DNA of 7,693 nucleotides from JALORV01 sp035429805 (GTDB lineage: Bacteria > Pseudomonadota > Gammaproteobacteria > Burkholderiales > Burkholderiaceae_F). The notes beneath the pieces are model-generated. The model was not told where the DNA came from, searched no databases, and saw only the letters and a program-made list of their open reading frames with translations. This document shows, one piece after another, positions 5,863 through 7,693 of this stretch (the stretch's first letter is position 1; every line of letters starts with the position of its first letter). Made by a program: the position numbers and the translations under genes. The stretch covers positions 1 to 7,693 of the forward strand of contig DAOMFL010000124.1 of NCBI GenBank assembly GCA_035429805.1, written 5' to 3'.

Positions 5863-7692
5863 ATGAACGACGACGTGTCGATCAGCCGGCGCGCCCTGGC
5901 CAAAGCCATGGCGGCAACGCCCATCGCGCTGACGGTCCCCGCCGCCGGCGGGCGGACGCCGGCGACGGGCAGCGTCAAGGTGCTGCGCTACGCGTTCCGC
6001 GTCGCCGAAACCGGCTTCGATCCGGCCCAGGTCCAGGACCTCTACTCGAATACCCTCAACGCCAACATTTTCGAGGCGCCGCTCGAATTCGCGTACCTGG
6101 AGCGGCCGATAGCGCTGCGGCCGAACACGGCCGCGGCAATGCCCGAGGTCGACGACGATTTTCGCCGCATCGTCGTGCGGCTGCGGCCCGGCATCTACTT
6201 CGCCAAGGACGCCGCATTCAACGGCAGGCCGCGCGAGCTGGTCGCAGCCGACTATGTCTACTCGATCAAGCGCCACTATGACCCGCGCTGGAAGAGCCCG
6301 CGCGTGTACCTGCTAGAAAACGCGACGATCCTCGGCCTGTCGGAGCTGCGGCAGGACGCGCTGAAGAATCGCCAGCCATTTGACTACGGCCGCGAGGTCG
6401 CCGGCCTGCGGGTGCTCGACCGCTACACGTTCGAGCTGCGCTTTGGCGAGCCGCAACCGCGTTTTCTCTACAACCTGGCCGACTCTTCCTTCGTCGGTGC
6501 GGTCGCGCGCGAGGTCGTCGAGGCATACGGCGACAAGGTGATGGAGCATCCGGTCGGCACCGGCCCCTATCGGCTGGTCGACTGGAAGCGCTCGTCGAAG
6601 ATCGTGCTCGAACGCAACCCGGACTACCGCGAGGTGCGCTACGAGGAGACGGCGCCCGGCTCCGACGCCGCATTGGCGCAGCTTGCGGCCCGGCTCAAGG
6701 GTCGGCGACTGCCGATGGTCGATCGCATCGAAGTCACGATCATCGACGAGAACCAGCCGCGCTGGCTCGCTTTCCTGAACGGTCAGCATGACTTCCTCGA
6801 GGAACTGCCGCCGGACTTCGCCAACCAGGCCATACCGAACAACGTGCTGGCGCCGAACCTGAGGCGGCTCGGCATCCAGATGGACCGCTACCCGCGCGCG
6901 GACATCGCCGTGTCCTACTTCGGGATGGAGAACCCGGTCGTCGGCGGCTACGCGCCGGACAAGGTGGCGTTGCGCCGCGCGATCGCGCTCGGCGTCGACG
7001 TCGACCAGGAGATCCGGCTGGTCCGCCGCAACCAGGCCATCCCGGCGCAGTCGCCGATCGGCCCGCAGACCTGGGGCTACGACCCGGGGTTCCGCAGCGA
7101 GATGAGTCAATACGACCCCGCGCGAGCCAAGGCGCTGCTGGACCTCTATGGCTACATCGACCGCGACGGCGACGGCTGGCGCGAGCAGCCGGACGGTTCG
7201 CCGCTGACGATCGAGTACGCGACCCAGCCCGACCAGCAGAGCCGGCAGCTGATCGAACTTTGGCGCAAGAACATGACGGCGCTCGGGATCCACATGGAAT
7301 TCCGCTTCGCCAAGTGGCCGGAAAACCTGAAGGCCTCGCGTGCCGGCAAGCTGATGATGTGGGGTGTGGGCTGGTCGGCCGCCGCACCCGACGGCGACGC
7401 GTTCCTCGCGCTCGGCTACGGCCCGAACAAGGGGCAGGCCAATCACGCCCGCTTCGACCTGCCGGCCTACAACCGCCTATACCAGCAGCAGCGCGTCCTG
7501 CCCGATGGGCCGCAGCGCGCGGCCGTGATGGAAGAAGCCAAGAAGATCATGATCGCCTACATGCCCTACAAAGTTCACGTGCACCGCTACTTCACCGATC
7601 TTGCCCATCCCTGGGTCGTCGGCGCACGCCGCAACATCTTCGTGCGCGAATTCTGGAAGTACGTCGACATCGACCCTGCGGCCGGTGCCTAG
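5863..7692 (+). CDS. ABC transporter substrate-binding protein, peptide family (SBP_bac_5)
   Basis: A 609-residue periplasmic binding protein of the family that includes DppA and OppA; it captures the substrate and delivers it to the divergently encoded permeases. The N-terminus carries SRRALAK (8-14), a Tat-like twin-arginine motif, then a weakly hydrophobic stretch to about residue 28; there is no lipobox cysteine. The mature part starts near SVKVLRYAFRVAETGFDPAQ (37-56). Family marks are VRLRPGIYFAKDAAFNGRPRELVAADYVYSIKRHYDP (105-141), the GTGPYRLVDWKRSSKIVLERNPDYR block (232-256), and a DRDGDGWREQPDGSPLTIEY stretch (433-452) before a closing two-lobe segment. At about 600 residues it is longer than DppA/OppA (roughly 530-540). 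ATG 5863 is the first usable start after an in-frame stop at 5818; the ribosome site is weak. The substrate is not identifiable from sequence. Confidence 0.93.
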   Translation: MNDDVSISRRALAKAMAATPIALTVPAAGGRTPATGSVKVLRYAFRVAETGFDPAQVQDLYSNTLNANIFEAPLEFAYLERPIALRPNTAAAMPEVDDDFRRIVVRLRPGIYFAKDAAFNGRPRELVAADYVYSIKRHYDPRWKSPRVYLLENATILGLSELRQDALKNRQPFDYGREVAGLRVLDRYTFELRFGEPQPRFLYNLADSSFVGAVAREVVEAYGDKVMEHPVGTGPYRLVDWKRSSKIVLERNPDYREVRYEETAPGSDAALAQLAARLKGRRLPMVDRIEVTIIDENQPRWLAFLNGQHDFLEELPPDFANQAIPNNVLAPNLRRLGIQMDRYPRADIAVSYFGMENPVVGGYAPDKVALRRAIALGVDVDQEIRLVRRNQAIPAQSPIGPQTWGYDPGFRSEMSQYDPARAKALLDLYGYIDRDGDGWREQPDGSPLTIEYATQPDQQSRQLIELWRKNMTALGIHMEFRFAKWPENLKASRAGKLMMWGVGWSAAAPDGDAFLALGYGPNKGQANHARFDLPAYNRLYQQQRVLPDGPQRAAVMEEAKKIMIAYMPYKVHVHRYFTDLAHPWVVGARRNIFVREFWKYVDIDPAAGA

Positions 7693-7693
7693 C

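Noticed and set aside
6313..7446. Minus-strand open frame (377 residues) opposite the binding-protein gene
   Set aside because: No recognisable domain, and the plus strand carries an unmistakable SBP_bac_5 protein over the same span.
1..7693. Novel defence, mobile or phage-like system
   Set aside because: All coding space is explained by housekeeping-type families; no integrase, transposase, nuclease, toxin, direct-repeat array or composition break was seen.

Overview
The window is GC-rich and densely coded, and reads as ordinary chromosome of a betaproteobacterium (Burkholderiales or Rhodocyclales type). The main clue is the series at the left edge: the tail of a DUF3619-like protein, a secreted DUF3106 protein and an RDD membrane protein. 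From memory this series follows an ECF sigma-factor gene in many betaproteobacteria. I cannot name the genus. There are no tRNAs, rRNAs, insertion sequences, CRISPR arrays or phage genes.

Layout: (1) 1-1171, plus strand: three tightly packed genes (12-bp gap, then a 4-bp GTGA overlap), probably the distal end of a sigma-factor operon whose start lies to the left. (2) 1172-1180: a 9-bp convergent junction covered by a small GC-rich hairpin. (3) 1181-5732, minus strand: four genes in one direction. In transcription order they are a DppB-type permease (5732-4794), a DppC-type permease (4786-3734), a double ATPase (3619-1919) and a conserved protein with an FFLEELY motif (1891-1181). (4) 5733-5862: a 130-bp divergent control region with a good sigma70-like promoter facing the permeases and a dyad at the predicted 5' end of that transcript. 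(5) 5863-7692, plus strand: the periplasmic solute-binding protein.

Together regions 3 and 5 encode a complete importer of the peptide/opine/nickel class: one binding protein, two permeases and a single polypeptide with both ATPase domains. The binding protein collects the substrate in the periplasm, the permease pair forms the channel, and the fused ATPase drives transport. All key nucleotide-binding motifs are present in both ATPase halves, and both permeases keep their EAA coupling loops, so the system looks functional. The substrate cannot be read from sequence; peptides are the default guess.

I see no clearly new system. The points most worth a second look are non-coding: two adjacent inverted repeats between the second permease and the ATPase, and the promoter plus dyad in the divergent region. 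Others are a permease with an enlarged periplasmic loop, a Tat-like signal on the binding protein, and the FFLEELY gene lying in the same frame as the ATPase just past its TAG stop.
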